64,000 bases of DNA from CBDFHB01 sp965250115 (GTDB lineage: Bacteria; Acidobacteriota; Vicinamibacteria; Marinacidobacterales; SMYC01), in NCBI GenBank assembly GCA_965250115.1, contig CBDFNJ010000002.1, forward strand, positions 3,658,001 through 3,722,000. Reading direction: 5' to 3'. A program made the translations under genes and the position numbers. The notes beneath the pieces were generated by a model. That model was not told the DNA's origin and ran no database searches. It worked only from the letters and a program-made list of their open reading frames with translations. Position 1 is the stretch's first letter; the number at the start of each line of letters is the position of its first letter. Shown in pieces: positions 18,159 to 27,047 of this stretch.

Positions 18159-19886
18159 ATGTTCAAAAGAAACATTCTGTTGACCACGATGTGCGTTCTC
18201 ACCGCTATGGGCCTTTTGGCCCAGACTCAGATCACCTCCGGCGTGATCCGAGGCCGCGTTCTCGATCAGACAGACGCCGTGCTGCCAGGAGTTACTGTCG
18301 AAGTCAGAAACACGGACACCAATCTGATGCGAACGATCGTTACGGACGGGGAGGGGCGCTTCGCGGCGCTGGCACTGCCACCGGGCCCCTACGTCGTCAC
18401 CCTCACTCTACAAGGCTTCGCCAGGTTCACTCAGGACGGCGTGATCTTGACCGTGGGGCAGGCGATCGACCTCACCATACAGATGCAGCTTACCGGGGCC
18501 CAGGAGACGATCACCGTCACCGGTACGACGCTCGTGCAAGTGTCCCGAACAGAAGCGAGCTCTACGCTGAACCAGACGACGGTGGAGACGACACCGGTGC
18601 TGGGTCGCAAGTTCGAGGACCTGCTCACGCTCACGCCCGGTGTCAGCATCGTGCAGGGACCCGATGGTGACATGATCAACTTCGCCGGGCAACGCGGGGC
18701 CTTCAACAATATCAGCCTGGATGGAGGCGACTACAATAACGGTTTCTTTGGCGAGCAGGTCGGCGGGCAGCGGGCCAACGTGGACATCACGCTCGACGCG
18801 ATTCAGGAGTTCCAGGTGGTGGCCACGGGAGCGAACGCCGAGTTCGGCCGTACCGCCGGGGGCGTCGTCAACGTCGTCACCAAATCGGGCACCAATCGGG
18901 TGAGTGGAAGCGTCTTCCACTTCCAACGCCTGGAAGCGCTGACGTCCGAGGCTTCGGATGGCACGAAACTCACCGACTTTCACCGTGAGCAAACCGGCGC
19001 CACGGTTGGCGGGCCTATCGTCCGCGACCGAGCCTTCTTCTTCGTGGCTGCCGAGAACATCGGCGGCAACTTCGAACGGCCCAACCTGGGCCGGGCTATC
19101 GGAGAGCCCTGCTCCATTCCGAACCCCAACATTATGACGGACGAGGCGCTCATCAACTCCAGCGGGGATTGCCAGCACGTGGCGCTCCTCAACTTCTTTC
19201 AAGACGAGCTGGGGATGGACGAGGGACGTCCGGTGAAACACCCCATAAGCACAACGTCGGTTTTCTCCAAGTTCAACTTTCGCGTGGCGGATGGGCACGA
19301 TCTCTCCGTTTCCTACAATTTTCTGGACTCCTCGAACGAAAATGCGACCTTTGACGTCGACACCTATGGCACCTCGGCGAACGGGATCGAGGGCGACCAG
19401 GCGCGCATCCATGTCCTGAACTTGAATCTCGTCAGCACACCCTCGACGACGTTGCTCAACGAGCTCCACTTCACCTATTCGCGGGAAGATCGCCCGCGCA
19501 CGGCGGCGAGCTCTAACTTGGCCGCGGACACCGGGATGGGATTCGACCCCTCCTTTCGCTTCGGTAATCCCTTTTTTCTCCAGCCCAACGTCGACGAGTT
19601 GTTCTGGCGCACGCAGATCAAGGACAACGTGACCATCGTGGCCGGCGATCACACCATCAAAGTGGGAGGTGAGTGGATCCACTCGGTGAACGACCAAGTC
19701 TTTCGCGGCTTCTTCACGGGACGCTATATCTTCGATAGCACGACGGGCTTCCTGCGCTACGCTTCGCCCGCCGCGCCGGGAGGATACGGCCCCACTACGG
19801 TGACCTGCAGCGACGACAGCTACGTCACCTACCCGGCACCCTGTCCGGGCGGCGGCGATTTCACCGGCGGGCCCCTGCTTTTTTAG
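18159..19886 (+). CDS. TonB-dependent receptor with carboxypeptidase-regulatory N-domain, 3'-truncated
   Basis: The start is ATG 18159 behind AGGGAGA. After a signal peptide (NILLTTMCVLTAMGLLAQTQ) comes a CarboxypepD_reg domain (GRVLDQTDAVLPGVTVEVRN), then the plug domain (LNQTTVETTPVLGRKFEDLL, FNNISLDGGDYNNGF, EFQVVATGANAEFGRTAGGV), then the first strands of the barrel. The frame stops at 575 residues, after GGDFTGGPLLF. Acidobacterial receptors of this class normally have about 1000-1150 residues, so most of the beta-barrel, including the C-terminal strand needed for BAM insertion, is missing. The stop lies only about 80 bases before metF, which suggests a deletion junction. Probably non-functional. 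Confidence 0.8.
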   Translation: MFKRNILLTTMCVLTAMGLLAQTQITSGVIRGRVLDQTDAVLPGVTVEVRNTDTNLMRTIVTDGEGRFAALALPPGPYVVTLTLQGFARFTQDGVILTVGQAIDLTIQMQLTGAQETITVTGTTLVQVSRTEASSTLNQTTVETTPVLGRKFEDLLTLTPGVSIVQGPDGDMINFAGQRGAFNNISLDGGDYNNGFFGEQVGGQRANVDITLDAIQEFQVVATGANAEFGRTAGGVVNVVTKSGTNRVSGSVFHFQRLEALTSEASDGTKLTDFHREQTGATVGGPIVRDRAFFFVAAENIGGNFERPNLGRAIGEPCSIPNPNIMTDEALINSSGDCQHVALLNFFQDELGMDEGRPVKHPISTTSVFSKFNFRVADGHDLSVSYNFLDSSNENATFDVDTYGTSANGIEGDQARIHVLNLNLVSTPSTTLLNELHFTYSREDRPRTAASSNLAADTGMGFDPSFRFGNPFFLQPNVDELFWRTQIKDNVTIVAGDHTIKVGGEWIHSVNDQVFRGFFTGRYIFDSTTGFLRYASPAAPGGYGPTTVTCSDDSYVTYPAPCPGGGDFTGGPLLF

Positions 19887-19969
19887 ATTCTGCGGCCCGA
19901 GGGCGAGGATCCAAGCGTCCGGCGAGTCGTTTGCGCCCGGGAGGGGCGCGACGTAGGATCTCGCTTATC

Positions 19970-20950
19970 GTGAACGATACGAACAAAGGTGGCGGCTCCG
20001 GTTTTTCGGAGCTGCCTTCGAGGAAACGTCTCACGCGCCACCCTTTTCACGTCTCGTTCGAGTTCTTCCCGCCGAAGACCCCGGCGGGCTTCGAGAAGCT
20101 CAAGGAGACCGCCTCTCGGCTCGCGGAGTTCGAGCCCGACTTCGCCTCGGTCACCTTCGGCGCCGGGGGTAGCGGGAACATCCGTACGCTCGAGGCTTGC
20201 GTCTCCGTACGCGAGGCCATGGGGGCGGACGTCGTGCCCCACATCACCTGTCTCGGCTTGACCCGAGACGAGGTGGTCGAGCATCTCGATAGCTATGTGG
20301 AAGCCGGTTTCACCCGAGTGCTCACGCTGCGAGGCGATGCGCCGCCCGACGCGGCTTCGGCCAATGACGTCCACAAGCCCGGCGGCTTTCGTTACGCGAA
20401 CGAGCTCGTCGGCTACGTCAAGGAGCGGGGCGACTTCCACATCCTCGTCAGTTGTTACCCCGAAGGCCATCCCGAGGCCGTCAGCTTGCAGTCGGATCTC
20501 GACAACTTCGTCCGCAAGGTCGAAGCGGGTGCGGACGCGGCGGTGACGCAGTACTTCTTCAACAACGCGGGCTATTTCCACTTCGTCGAAGAAGTCCGTC
20601 GTCGCGGCATCGACATCCCGATCGTCGTGGGGCTCATGCCCGTCGCCCCCTACGGACAGGTGCTCAACTTCTCGGAGAGATGCGGGGCCGACATCCCACT
20701 CTGGATCAAGAAGAGAATGGCGGGCTACGAGAACGACCCGGAGTCGCAGTTCGAGCTCGCGGTGGAGATCGCGGTTACCCAGGCGGAGGAGCTCCTCCGC
20801 AACGGCGCCCCGGGAATCCACTTCTACACGCTGAACCGGCCCGAAGCGACGGTGCGGATCTGCGAGCACTTGCGGGGGCAGAAAGTCAGCTTCGGGCTCT
20901 CCTGGCAAGACGCCTACGGAGAGGTCGAGCCCTCCGCCCAGATCTCGTAG
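19970..20950 (+). CDS. metF: Methylenetetrahydrofolate reductase
   Basis: About 326 residues from GTG 19970 (an in-frame TTG lies at 19931); E. coli MetF has 296. The enzyme reduces 5,10-methylene-THF to 5-methyl-THF with FAD for methionine synthesis. Hallmarks are VSFEFFPPKTPAGFEKL with the catalytic Glu, SVTFGAGGSGNIRT, VLTLRGDAPPD (FAD binding), DAAVTQYFFNNAGYFHF and PGIHFYTLNRPEAT at the C-terminus. All core positions appear kept. It follows the truncated receptor gene on the same strand; no met-cycle partner lies next to it. Confidence 0.95.
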   Translation: MNDTNKGGGSGFSELPSRKRLTRHPFHVSFEFFPPKTPAGFEKLKETASRLAEFEPDFASVTFGAGGSGNIRTLEACVSVREAMGADVVPHITCLGLTRDEVVEHLDSYVEAGFTRVLTLRGDAPPDAASANDVHKPGGFRYANELVGYVKERGDFHILVSCYPEGHPEAVSLQSDLDNFVRKVEAGADAAVTQYFFNNAGYFHFVEEVRRRGIDIPIVVGLMPVAPYGQVLNFSERCGADIPLWIKKRMAGYENDPESQFELAVEIAVTQAEELLRNGAPGIHFYTLNRPEATVRICEHLRGQKVSFGLSWQDAYGEVEPSAQIS

Positions 20951-20956
20951 GCCGAA

Positions 20957-21862
20957 TCACTCCCCTCCACCACGAGCCAGTAGGGATCGGCGTCGAGTCG
21001 TTCGAGCTTCGTCCTTGGATCGGACTAACGAACCGTAGAACCGTGATAGTGAGGGTATTCGTCCTGAGGGCGCGTTAGCTTCGCGTCGATCAGACGCGAG
21101 AGAAGAACGCGACGAATCGCCGCAGCCACGGAGCGGGCTCATCGGATTCGTTGTCGTAGTTCGAGAGCGACGAGAGCGAGCTTCCACCTTTCGAATAACT
21201 GTGACGGTGGGGTCCTCGGCCATTGCCGTGCGCTCGTCGGGCTCGAATCGGAAACGCCCGTGCGTGGAGAAACACAACTTTCGGAATGCCGTCATGCCGT
21301 CCTGATCGGCGTACTCGGCATGTACGACGTTGCCCGCTTCGATATAGATGCGACCCGGCCGACGAGCGCCATTGGCGATCGTGACCCGTCCCGTCTTTCG
21401 GCTCGCGAAGAGAAACTGGAGCACATCGGGAAGATGGTCGTCGCCAAGCGCGCCCTCTAGTGGGCCTCGTGGCTTGGGTTCGTAGCGCAGCCGACGCGTT
21501 TTCGCGGTGAGGAGGCGCATGGTGCTCAGGAGCTCGTCGTCGGTCGCGTCGATCCTGGCGCTGCCCTCGGTGGAATAGACCGGCGCCAATTGGGGTTTCT
21601 TACCGATCAACATCAGCACCGGAATGTCGTGCGTCATCGGATCGTCCTTGATGCTCCTGGCAATCTCCGATGGGCCCGGCGGTGCGATATCCGGTGACAG
21701 CATCACAAGGTCGGGCTGGGATCTCCTCAGCACCGCCTTCGTCATGGAGCCCGAGTTGGAGCTCAAGACTTTGAAGCCGCCTCGGCGGGCGAGGGCACGG
21801 TATCGCCCTGACGGGTGATCCGGACCCGGACCCTCTACGATTAGAACCGTGCGCTTAGACAT
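20957..21862 (-). CDS. Response-regulator-like protein with a DUF4388 (PATAN-type) domain, C-terminus possibly frameshifted
   Basis: From the ATG at 21862 (SKRTVLIVEGPGPDHP): residues 1-110 are receiver-like with QPDLVMLSPDIAPPGPSE at the phospho-acceptor position. Residues 135-215 form a DUF4388/PATAN domain (LPDVLQFLFASRKTGRVTIA, GRIYIEAGNVVHAEY), a module of gliding and type-IV-pilus-linked regulators. The open frame extends 60 codons upstream, but that part looks non-coding. After TVTVIRK (about 21190) the frame becomes Arg/Ser-rich and low quality. In another frame GGSSLSSLSNYD and EPAPWLRRFVAFFSRV end at 21090, which I think is the original C-terminus. A one-base frameshift is therefore likely. 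Confidence 0.65.
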   Translation of the reverse strand: MSKRTVLIVEGPGPDHPSGRYRALARRGGFKVLSSNSGSMTKAVLRRSQPDLVMLSPDIAPPGPSEIARSIKDDPMTHDIPVLMLIGKKPQLAPVYSTEGSARIDATDDELLSTMRLLTAKTRRLRYEPKPRGPLEGALGDDHLPDVLQFLFASRKTGRVTIANGARRPGRIYIEAGNVVHAEYADQDGMTAFRKLCFSTHGRFRFEPDERTAMAEDPTVTVIRKVEARSRRSRTTTTNPMSPLRGCGDSSRSSLASDRREANAPSGRIPSLSRFYGSLVRSKDEARTTRRRSLLARGGGE

Positions 21863-22116
21863 GGCACCCAAGACGCAGCGCAGATACACGAACGGTAGTA
21901 GATCGAGGCGCGCGCCATTTCGAACCGTAGTACTGCAAACCGCGGTCCATCCGCTCGAACTTCGTCGACGGAAAGGACTTGCGTGATCTCGGTCACGTTC
22001 GAGCCGTGCGAGAGTGTTCAAAAACCCGACACTCGAGTTTGTCAAAACCCTTTAAGTTTAGACAAGCTATTGAGTTACACAGGACCAGCGATCTGTAAAG
22101 GTAGCCGACGTGTACT

Positions 22117-23355
22117 TTAGAAGAACAGGCTCGCGGAGAGGTAGACCGTCACTGATAGCAGGCCGTATTCCGATGGGATCGGCCGGTCCTCCGTCGGCGT
22201 CGAGTCCCCGAACCCGAGGAAAAACCCTCCGGAAACCGTCGCGTTGTCACTGGCGGAATATGAAAAGCTCGGTGAAACCGTGGCGCTGCCGTCACCGAGG
22301 TTCCAGAGCATTAGCCCCGAGAGGCCCCAGAGAGGATGGATCTCTAGCGAGGCCTGAAGTGCCGTCTCGTCGCGCCCGATCACCTGCAGCTCGCCGCGGC
22401 GAAAAGGCTCTGACTCGAACAGCGCCGGATATTCGTCGGCGGTCGCTGCGCCGAGCCTATCATGCTGGTATTCGACCACCAGAAATAAATCCCGTCCCCG
22501 AATGCGGAAGCGGCGATCGAAGCCCACGGTCCCACGGAGCCGTAGCTCACCCGCGAGCTTCCTGACGACCGCCTCCCCGCGGATGGCGGAGGCGCCGAGA
22601 GAGCCCGCGACACCGGCCGAGCCGGTGGCCTCGTCGTAGAGGACTCCTCCCCAGCCGGAAAGCTCCCATCCGCGAAAGGTTGTGAGCCCGCGAGCTAGAG
22701 CCGTCATCTCGGTCCCGACGTCCGTCGTTGTTGGTCGCAGCACGACGTCGATCTCGCTCAAAGGACTCGGGTAAAAGCGGAGCCGGGCCGCATCCACTCC
22801 GGCGCGAAACTGCCGAAACGGATCGGCCGGGTCGAAAGGTGAAAAAGGGTCAGCCGGCGTCAGGAAGAGGGTCGTGGCCCAGGACATCGCCTGACGTCCG
22901 ACATCCACTTGGAGGGTCGAGGTAGGACTCCACCCGACGCGGAGGCGGTCGAAGCGATGCTGCCACAACAGGTGCTCGCTTTCGGCCAGGGTCCACTGGA
23001 GGTCGAGCCACTCGCCCCCTCCGGGAACGCCGCCTACAAAAATGCCAGCCCCGAGATCGCCCTGACGTAGCGTGAGAACGTGCTCGTAGGCGGCCTCGAA
23101 GGAGAACTCACTGAAGGAGCCTTCCGCCGACATCCGAAACCTGTTGAAGAGCCTGACGCCCCCCGGGGTGAAGTCGGTAGGATCGATCCACAGAGGCACA
23201 CCCTGATAGTAGAAAGTAAAAGGATCCGACTGGGGCTCCGCCCAACGTGGAACGAACAAGAGGAGCCAACCAAGCACAATCGTCCGTGAAGGGCGCCGCA
23301 GAGATAGACGCAAAGACAGGTTCCTATGCCCCTTTACCGCGAAGAGCGTTCTCAA
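22117..23355 (-). CDS. Outer-membrane beta-barrel protein, last gene of the ABC/LolA-like cluster
   Basis: A 412-residue protein with a TTG start, a basic leader and a signal peptide (RTIVLGWLLLFVPRWAEP). The rest alternates hydrophobic and polar residues in strand-like segments (LQVDVGRQAMSWATTLFL, ELSGWGGVLYDEATGSAGVA) and ends LLSVTVYLSASLFF with a terminal Phe, as for BAM substrates. I do not recognise a specific family. It lies downstream of two FtsX-type permeases and their ATPase on the same strand, separated from them by a repeat-containing spacer. A role as outer-membrane partner or cargo of that exporter is inferred from position. Confidence 0.7.
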   Translation of the reverse strand: MRTLFAVKGHRNLSLRLSLRRPSRTIVLGWLLLFVPRWAEPQSDPFTFYYQGVPLWIDPTDFTPGGVRLFNRFRMSAEGSFSEFSFEAAYEHVLTLRQGDLGAGIFVGGVPGGGEWLDLQWTLAESEHLLWQHRFDRLRVGWSPTSTLQVDVGRQAMSWATTLFLTPADPFSPFDPADPFRQFRAGVDAARLRFYPSPLSEIDVVLRPTTTDVGTEMTALARGLTTFRGWELSGWGGVLYDEATGSAGVAGSLGASAIRGEAVVRKLAGELRLRGTVGFDRRFRIRGRDLFLVVEYQHDRLGAATADEYPALFESEPFRRGELQVIGRDETALQASLEIHPLWGLSGLMLWNLGDGSATVSPSFSYSASDNATVSGGFFLGFGDSTPTEDRPIPSEYGLLSVTVYLSASLFF

Positions 23356-23382
23356 GAGAGTGGGGGCGTAGCTCGCTGAGTC

Positions 23383-23416
23383 CCTCTCCCCGCTCGGGGA
23401 GAGGACAGGTGAGGGG
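23383..23416. repeat. REP-like hairpin element
   Basis: CCTCTCCCC, loop GCTC, GGGGAGAGG forms a perfect 9-bp stem at 23383-23404, followed by the conserved ACAGGTGAGGGG tail. A second element of the same design lies at 55406-55452. Both lie in intergenic space just past gene ends. Confidence 0.7.
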
Positions 23417-23496
23417 ATTGGAGCGTCTTCCGCCTTCGCGCTTCGAGTTTGGGCGAGACCGTGACGAGGCCTTGACTGAGTCGGGACGGCGCGCGA

Positions 23497-23639
23497 CCTC
23501 CATTAGTGCCGCGGGGCCCCACCTTAATCGCAACGCGCCTGCCTCCGGCAGGCTAGCCCTCCGCTCGACAGGCTCGCTGCGGGAAGCGGCACGGCTTCTC
23601 GCTTCGCGCTTGCGCGGTGCGCTCGGGCTGAGGGCTCCT
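23497..23639. repeat. Intergenic repeat, copy 1
   Basis: Starts with a conserved 26-27 base block containing GCCGCGGGGCCCCACC and ends with a block containing CACGGCTTCTCGCTTCG and GCGCTCGGGCTGAGGGCTCC. The same two blocks occur in the same order at 25654-25742, with a different and shorter middle. It fills the spacer between the ATPase gene and the beta-barrel gene. Confidence 0.7.
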
Positions 23640-24362
23640 TCAAGACTTCCGCTCGTCCGAATCGATGGCTCCATCGACGAGGCGAATGAGTCGGCGCGAC
23701 CTCTCCATCACCTGAGTATCGTGGGTGGCGAAGACGAAGGTCGTCTGAAGCTCCCGGTTGAGCTCTTCCATTACGTCGAGAAGCGACTCGCTCGCCGCGG
23801 TGTCGAGATTCGCGGTAGGCTCGTCGGCAAGCACGAGCGCGGGCTTGCCAACGACGGCGCGTATCACCGCGACGCGCTGCTGTTGTCCTCCCGACAGCTT
23901 GCCAGGACGCCGGTCCTCGAGCCCGGTGAGCCCGGTGCGCTCGAAGAGCTCGCGCACGAACCGCTCGCGCTCGATTTTCTCGACGCCCTGCAGCAGCAGT
24001 GGGAACTCTGCGTTCTCCATGGCCGTCAGCACCGGCAGCAGATTGTAGGCTTGAAAAACGAAACCGACCTGCTCGAGCCGCAGCCGTGCCAACTCCTGGG
24101 TTCCCATGCGTGTCATATCGTGACCAGCTACCCAGACGCCGCCCCGCGTCGGACGGGTCAACCCACCAATGACGTTCAGGAGAGTGGTCTTGCCGGAGCC
24201 CGACGGTCCGGCGAGCGCAGTGAACTCCCCGCGCTCGATGGCCATGGTCACGCCCCGAACCGCCTTTACCTCTTCCGCCTCTTGCTCGAAGATCTTCCAG
24301 AGGTCCTCGGTGCGGACCGCGGGGTCTCTCGACGCTCCCATCGGCTCCCCGTCCTCGCTCAT
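23640..24362 (-). CDS. ABC transporter ATP-binding protein (LolD/MacB type)
   Basis: 240 residues from ATG 24362, which overlaps the stop of the upstream permease (ATGA). It has Walker A GPSGSGKTTLL, Q-loop VGFVFQAYNLLPVL, signature KLSGGQQQRVAVIRAV, Walker B ALVLADEPTANLD and the switch His in FVFATHDTQVM. The sequence class is the MacB/LolD exporters, which pair with FtsX-like permeases and use ATP to move lipoproteins or other cargo across the periplasm rather than the inner membrane. It is co-transcribed with two permeases and a LolA-like protein upstream. All catalytic motifs are intact. Confidence 0.93.
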   Translation of the reverse strand: MSEDGEPMGASRDPAVRTEDLWKIFEQEAEEVKAVRGVTMAIERGEFTALAGPSGSGKTTLLNVIGGLTRPTRGGVWVAGHDMTRMGTQELARLRLEQVGFVFQAYNLLPVLTAMENAEFPLLLQGVEKIERERFVRELFERTGLTGLEDRRPGKLSGGQQQRVAVIRAVVGKPALVLADEPTANLDTAASESLLDVMEELNRELQTTFVFATHDTQVMERSRRLIRLVDGAIDSDERKS

Positions 24363-25633
24363 CGCTCGAACTTCATCGCCTCGGCAACGTCGATGCGGGT
24401 GGCCCGAAACGCCGGATAGAGCGAGGCGAGACCGCCTATCAAGAAGATGAACACCAGAGACTGCGCGACGCGGGCGATGGTGAACTGGGGCACGATCACC
24501 GGGTCCATAACGATGCCCGAGAAAGTGAACTCCTCGTCCCACATTCCCGTGATGTCGAGACCATCGCGCCAGAAAAACCAAGTAATGAAGAGACCCAATC
24601 CGATGCCGATAATACCGCTGATCGTAGTCAGTACCAGGCCTTCGATCAGCACAAGGCTACCCGTCTGTCGGGGCGTGAGTCCGAGAGCTTGCAGCACGCC
24701 GAACTCACGGTGGCGTTGCAGCACCGACATCAGAACCGTGTTCACAATGCCGAGAGCGATGATTGAGAACAAGATGCCCTGGAAGAGATAGTTGCCGAAG
24801 TCGTCTATCTTAACGGCCGCATCGAGCTCGGGCATGGACTCACGCCACCCCATGACGACGAGCTTCCCGTCTCGAATCGGCTCGGCGAGCCTCCGAGCAA
24901 GCGCGGTCTGAATAGGCCCCACCGCACCGCTCCCCTGGACGAGGACCGCGATATTGGTCACGCCGCTCTCCGAGCGAAGCCACGTCTCCGCGGTCGAGAG
25001 CGGGATGTGGACGAGCGACTGATCGATCTCGGGCACGCCGCTTCGGAAGACCCCGACGACGCGGACAAGTTGACCCGCGATCTCCCCCTCGGCGTCCTGA
25101 GCCGTGAGGACGAGACGAGACCCGAGTCGAAGGTCGAGGCTTTCGACCAGGCCAAGACCGACGAAAGCCGCGAGGTGGTCGTCGGGTTGAAGGTAGCGTC
25201 CCTCGGTGGCCTTCTCGTCGAGCACGGTGAAGTCGGCCTCCGCCCGGGGGTCGACGCCGACGATCTCGACCGGGCGTGCGCCGCTCGGTGAGCTCGCGAG
25301 TCCGCTCACCGTCAGACGGGGCGAGACCGCGGCGAGTTGCACCGCCACGTCGGTCTCGGAGAGCGCTTGCTCGGCGACCGCCCGCGCCTCCGATGTCAGG
25401 CGATCTTCGATCTTGCGGCTGTTCTGGAAACGCGATGTTTGAATCGAAAGGTGACCGCCCCCCATACGTACCGCCGACTCGATCCAGGCCTCATGGGTTC
25501 CGTCTCCCAGCGGAAGCGTGATCGTGAGGAGAGTGCCGCCGACGATCATCGCGAGGGCCGTCAAGAGCGTTCGCCTCAGGTAGCGCCGCAAGTTGCGAAA
25601 GGCGAGACGGACGATCACTCCAAAACGAGTCAT
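24359..25633 (-). CDS. FtsX-like ABC permease 2 (MacB/LolCE type)
   Basis: A 424-residue protein with four TM segments: one near the N-terminus (LLTALAMIVGGTLLTITLPL) and three at the C-terminus (YLFQGILFSIIALGIVNTVL, LVLIEGLVLTTISGIIGIGL, VAQSLVFIFLIGGLASLYPA). They frame a large periplasmic domain, the LolC/E-MacB topology. The C-terminal PAFRATRIDVAEAMKFER is the usual FtsX-family end. It probably forms a heterodimer with the permease at 25782-27041 and works with the ATPase whose start overlaps its stop. Confidence 0.9.
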   Translation of the reverse strand: MTRFGVIVRLAFRNLRRYLRRTLLTALAMIVGGTLLTITLPLGDGTHEAWIESAVRMGGGHLSIQTSRFQNSRKIEDRLTSEARAVAEQALSETDVAVQLAAVSPRLTVSGLASSPSGARPVEIVGVDPRAEADFTVLDEKATEGRYLQPDDHLAAFVGLGLVESLDLRLGSRLVLTAQDAEGEIAGQLVRVVGVFRSGVPEIDQSLVHIPLSTAETWLRSESGVTNIAVLVQGSGAVGPIQTALARRLAEPIRDGKLVVMGWRESMPELDAAVKIDDFGNYLFQGILFSIIALGIVNTVLMSVLQRHREFGVLQALGLTPRQTGSLVLIEGLVLTTISGIIGIGLGLFITWFFWRDGLDITGMWDEEFTFSGIVMDPVIVPQFTIARVAQSLVFIFLIGGLASLYPAFRATRIDVAEAMKFER

Positions 25634-25653
25634 CTTTTAGTGCTCACTCGCCT

Positions 25654-25742
25654 CCTCCATCAATGCCGCGGGGCCCCACCCCCACGGCTTCTCGCTTCGG
25701 GTCTCGGCTTCGCCTCGCCCTGCGCTCGGGCTGAGGGCTCCG
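25654..25742. repeat. Intergenic repeat, copy 2
   Basis: Shares the GCCGCGGGGCCCCACC block and the CACGGCTTCTCGCTTCG and GCGCTCGGGCTGAGGGCTCC blocks with 23497-23639. It sits in the spacer between the two permease genes of the same operon, so the operon carries the element twice. Confidence 0.7.
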
Positions 25743-25781
25743 CCTCGCTCGCGCAGTGTGCACAACTTTTTCGGCACGCCG

Positions 25782-27041
25782 CTAGAGCCCCGAGAGTGTG
25801 TCGGCCGGAGGAATGCGTGCGGCGCGTGCCGCGGGATAAAGAGCCGCCACCAGCGCCGTCAGCAAGAGGGCCACGGCAGACCAGGCCGCGGCCGAAACGT
25901 TGTACTCCACCCGAAGCGTCGGTCGCATGAGCGCTCCGAGCATCGTGAAGTCTCCGTAGATGAAGCTCAAGTCGATCTCGACATGCTGCAGCCAGGCAAT
26001 CGTCGGGAAGGTCACCATCGCGCCGAGGAGGAGACTCAACGCCCCCATGGCAATGGCCTCCGCGACAATGGTCGTGACGACTTGCCTCTGCGTCGTGCCG
26101 AGTGCAAGCATCACCGCGAACTCCCGTCGCCTCTCGAAGGTCGCCATCAGCATCGTATTGGCGACGCCGAAGACGGCGACGGCGAATACGATCACGATGA
26201 CGATGAAGTACCACGACTCTAGTAGTCGAACGTAGTCGAGCATTTCGGGGCGCAATCGAGTCCATGGCTCGACCTCGACGGGCGAATCCATCGAGTCGAG
26301 ACGCTCGCGCAGCCGGTCCGCCGCTTGCGGCGCCAGCCAGGGGTCCCTCGTCGTCGCGGCGGCGATTTCGTGAACGCGGGAAGAGTCCAGCGCCAGCAGC
26401 TCTTGAAGCGGCCCAAGCGCGACGAGAGCGTAGGAGCTATCGACGTCCGCCATACCGGTATGGAAGATCCCCGTGACTCGGAAGAGATCGTTGCCCATCG
26501 AGCCGTCTGCCGCCGGCGCCACGATGACGACTTCGTCACCGATCTCGACGCCGAGCTGCCGGGCCATCTCGTCCCCCACGAGAAGCTCTTGCGCGTCGTC
26601 CGCCGGTGCGCGGCCGGACAGGAGTCCGCTGAGGATGCGGCTGACGCCGACCTCTCGTTCGGCATCGATGCCCATCAACATGCCGGCCGAGGTCGCGTTT
26701 CCAGAGCTCACGAGCCCCCCCGCATAGACCCGCGGAGTCGCGGCCGAGACGACTGGATCGGCGACGACCGTCGCCACGAGCTCCTCGACGTCGACGCCCT
26801 CGTTCCCGCCGATCGTCTCGTAGAGACTCCGTTCCGGCCGATAGTCGAGAGAGTGGATCTGGAGCTGTCCACTCAGGAGCCCCGTGCCGCTCTCGATCAT
26901 CTCCGCCTTCAGACCGTCGGCCCAGCCCACCAGAAAAACGACCGCGAAGTAGCCGAAGGCGAGCCCGAGCGCCGTGATCAGGCTACGCCGACGATTGCGT
27001 CCGAGGTTCCGCCAACCGATGCGGTACCAGGGGAAAGCCAC
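25782..27041 (-). CDS. FtsX-like ABC permease 1 (MacB/LolCE type)
   Basis: A 419-residue protein. N-terminal RIGWRNLGRNRRRSLITALG leads into TM1, then a periplasmic domain of about 230 residues. Three C-terminal TM segments follow (WYFIVIVIVFAVAVFGVANT, VAEAIAMGALSLLLGAMVTF, WSAVALLLTALVAALYPAAR), with the RRREFAVMLALGTTQRQ loop that contacts the ATPase in MacB-type exporters. It starts 6 bases after the LolA-like gene stop and is followed by the second permease across a repeat-bearing spacer. Likely partner of the 24359-25633 permease. Confidence 0.9.
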   Translation of the reverse strand: MAFPWYRIGWRNLGRNRRRSLITALGLAFGYFAVVFLVGWADGLKAEMIESGTGLLSGQLQIHSLDYRPERSLYETIGGNEGVDVEELVATVVADPVVSAATPRVYAGGLVSSGNATSAGMLMGIDAEREVGVSRILSGLLSGRAPADDAQELLVGDEMARQLGVEIGDEVVIVAPAADGSMGNDLFRVTGIFHTGMADVDSSYALVALGPLQELLALDSSRVHEIAAATTRDPWLAPQAADRLRERLDSMDSPVEVEPWTRLRPEMLDYVRLLESWYFIVIVIVFAVAVFGVANTMLMATFERRREFAVMLALGTTQRQVVTTIVAEAIAMGALSLLLGAMVTFPTIAWLQHVEIDLSFIYGDFTMLGALMRPTLRVEYNVSAAAWSAVALLLTALVAALYPAARAARIPPADTLSGL

Positions 27042-27047
27042 TACGAC

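Noticed and set aside
18408..19697. 429-codon minus-strand frame opposite the TonB receptor
   Set aside because: Antisense shadow; the receptor has plug-domain signatures.
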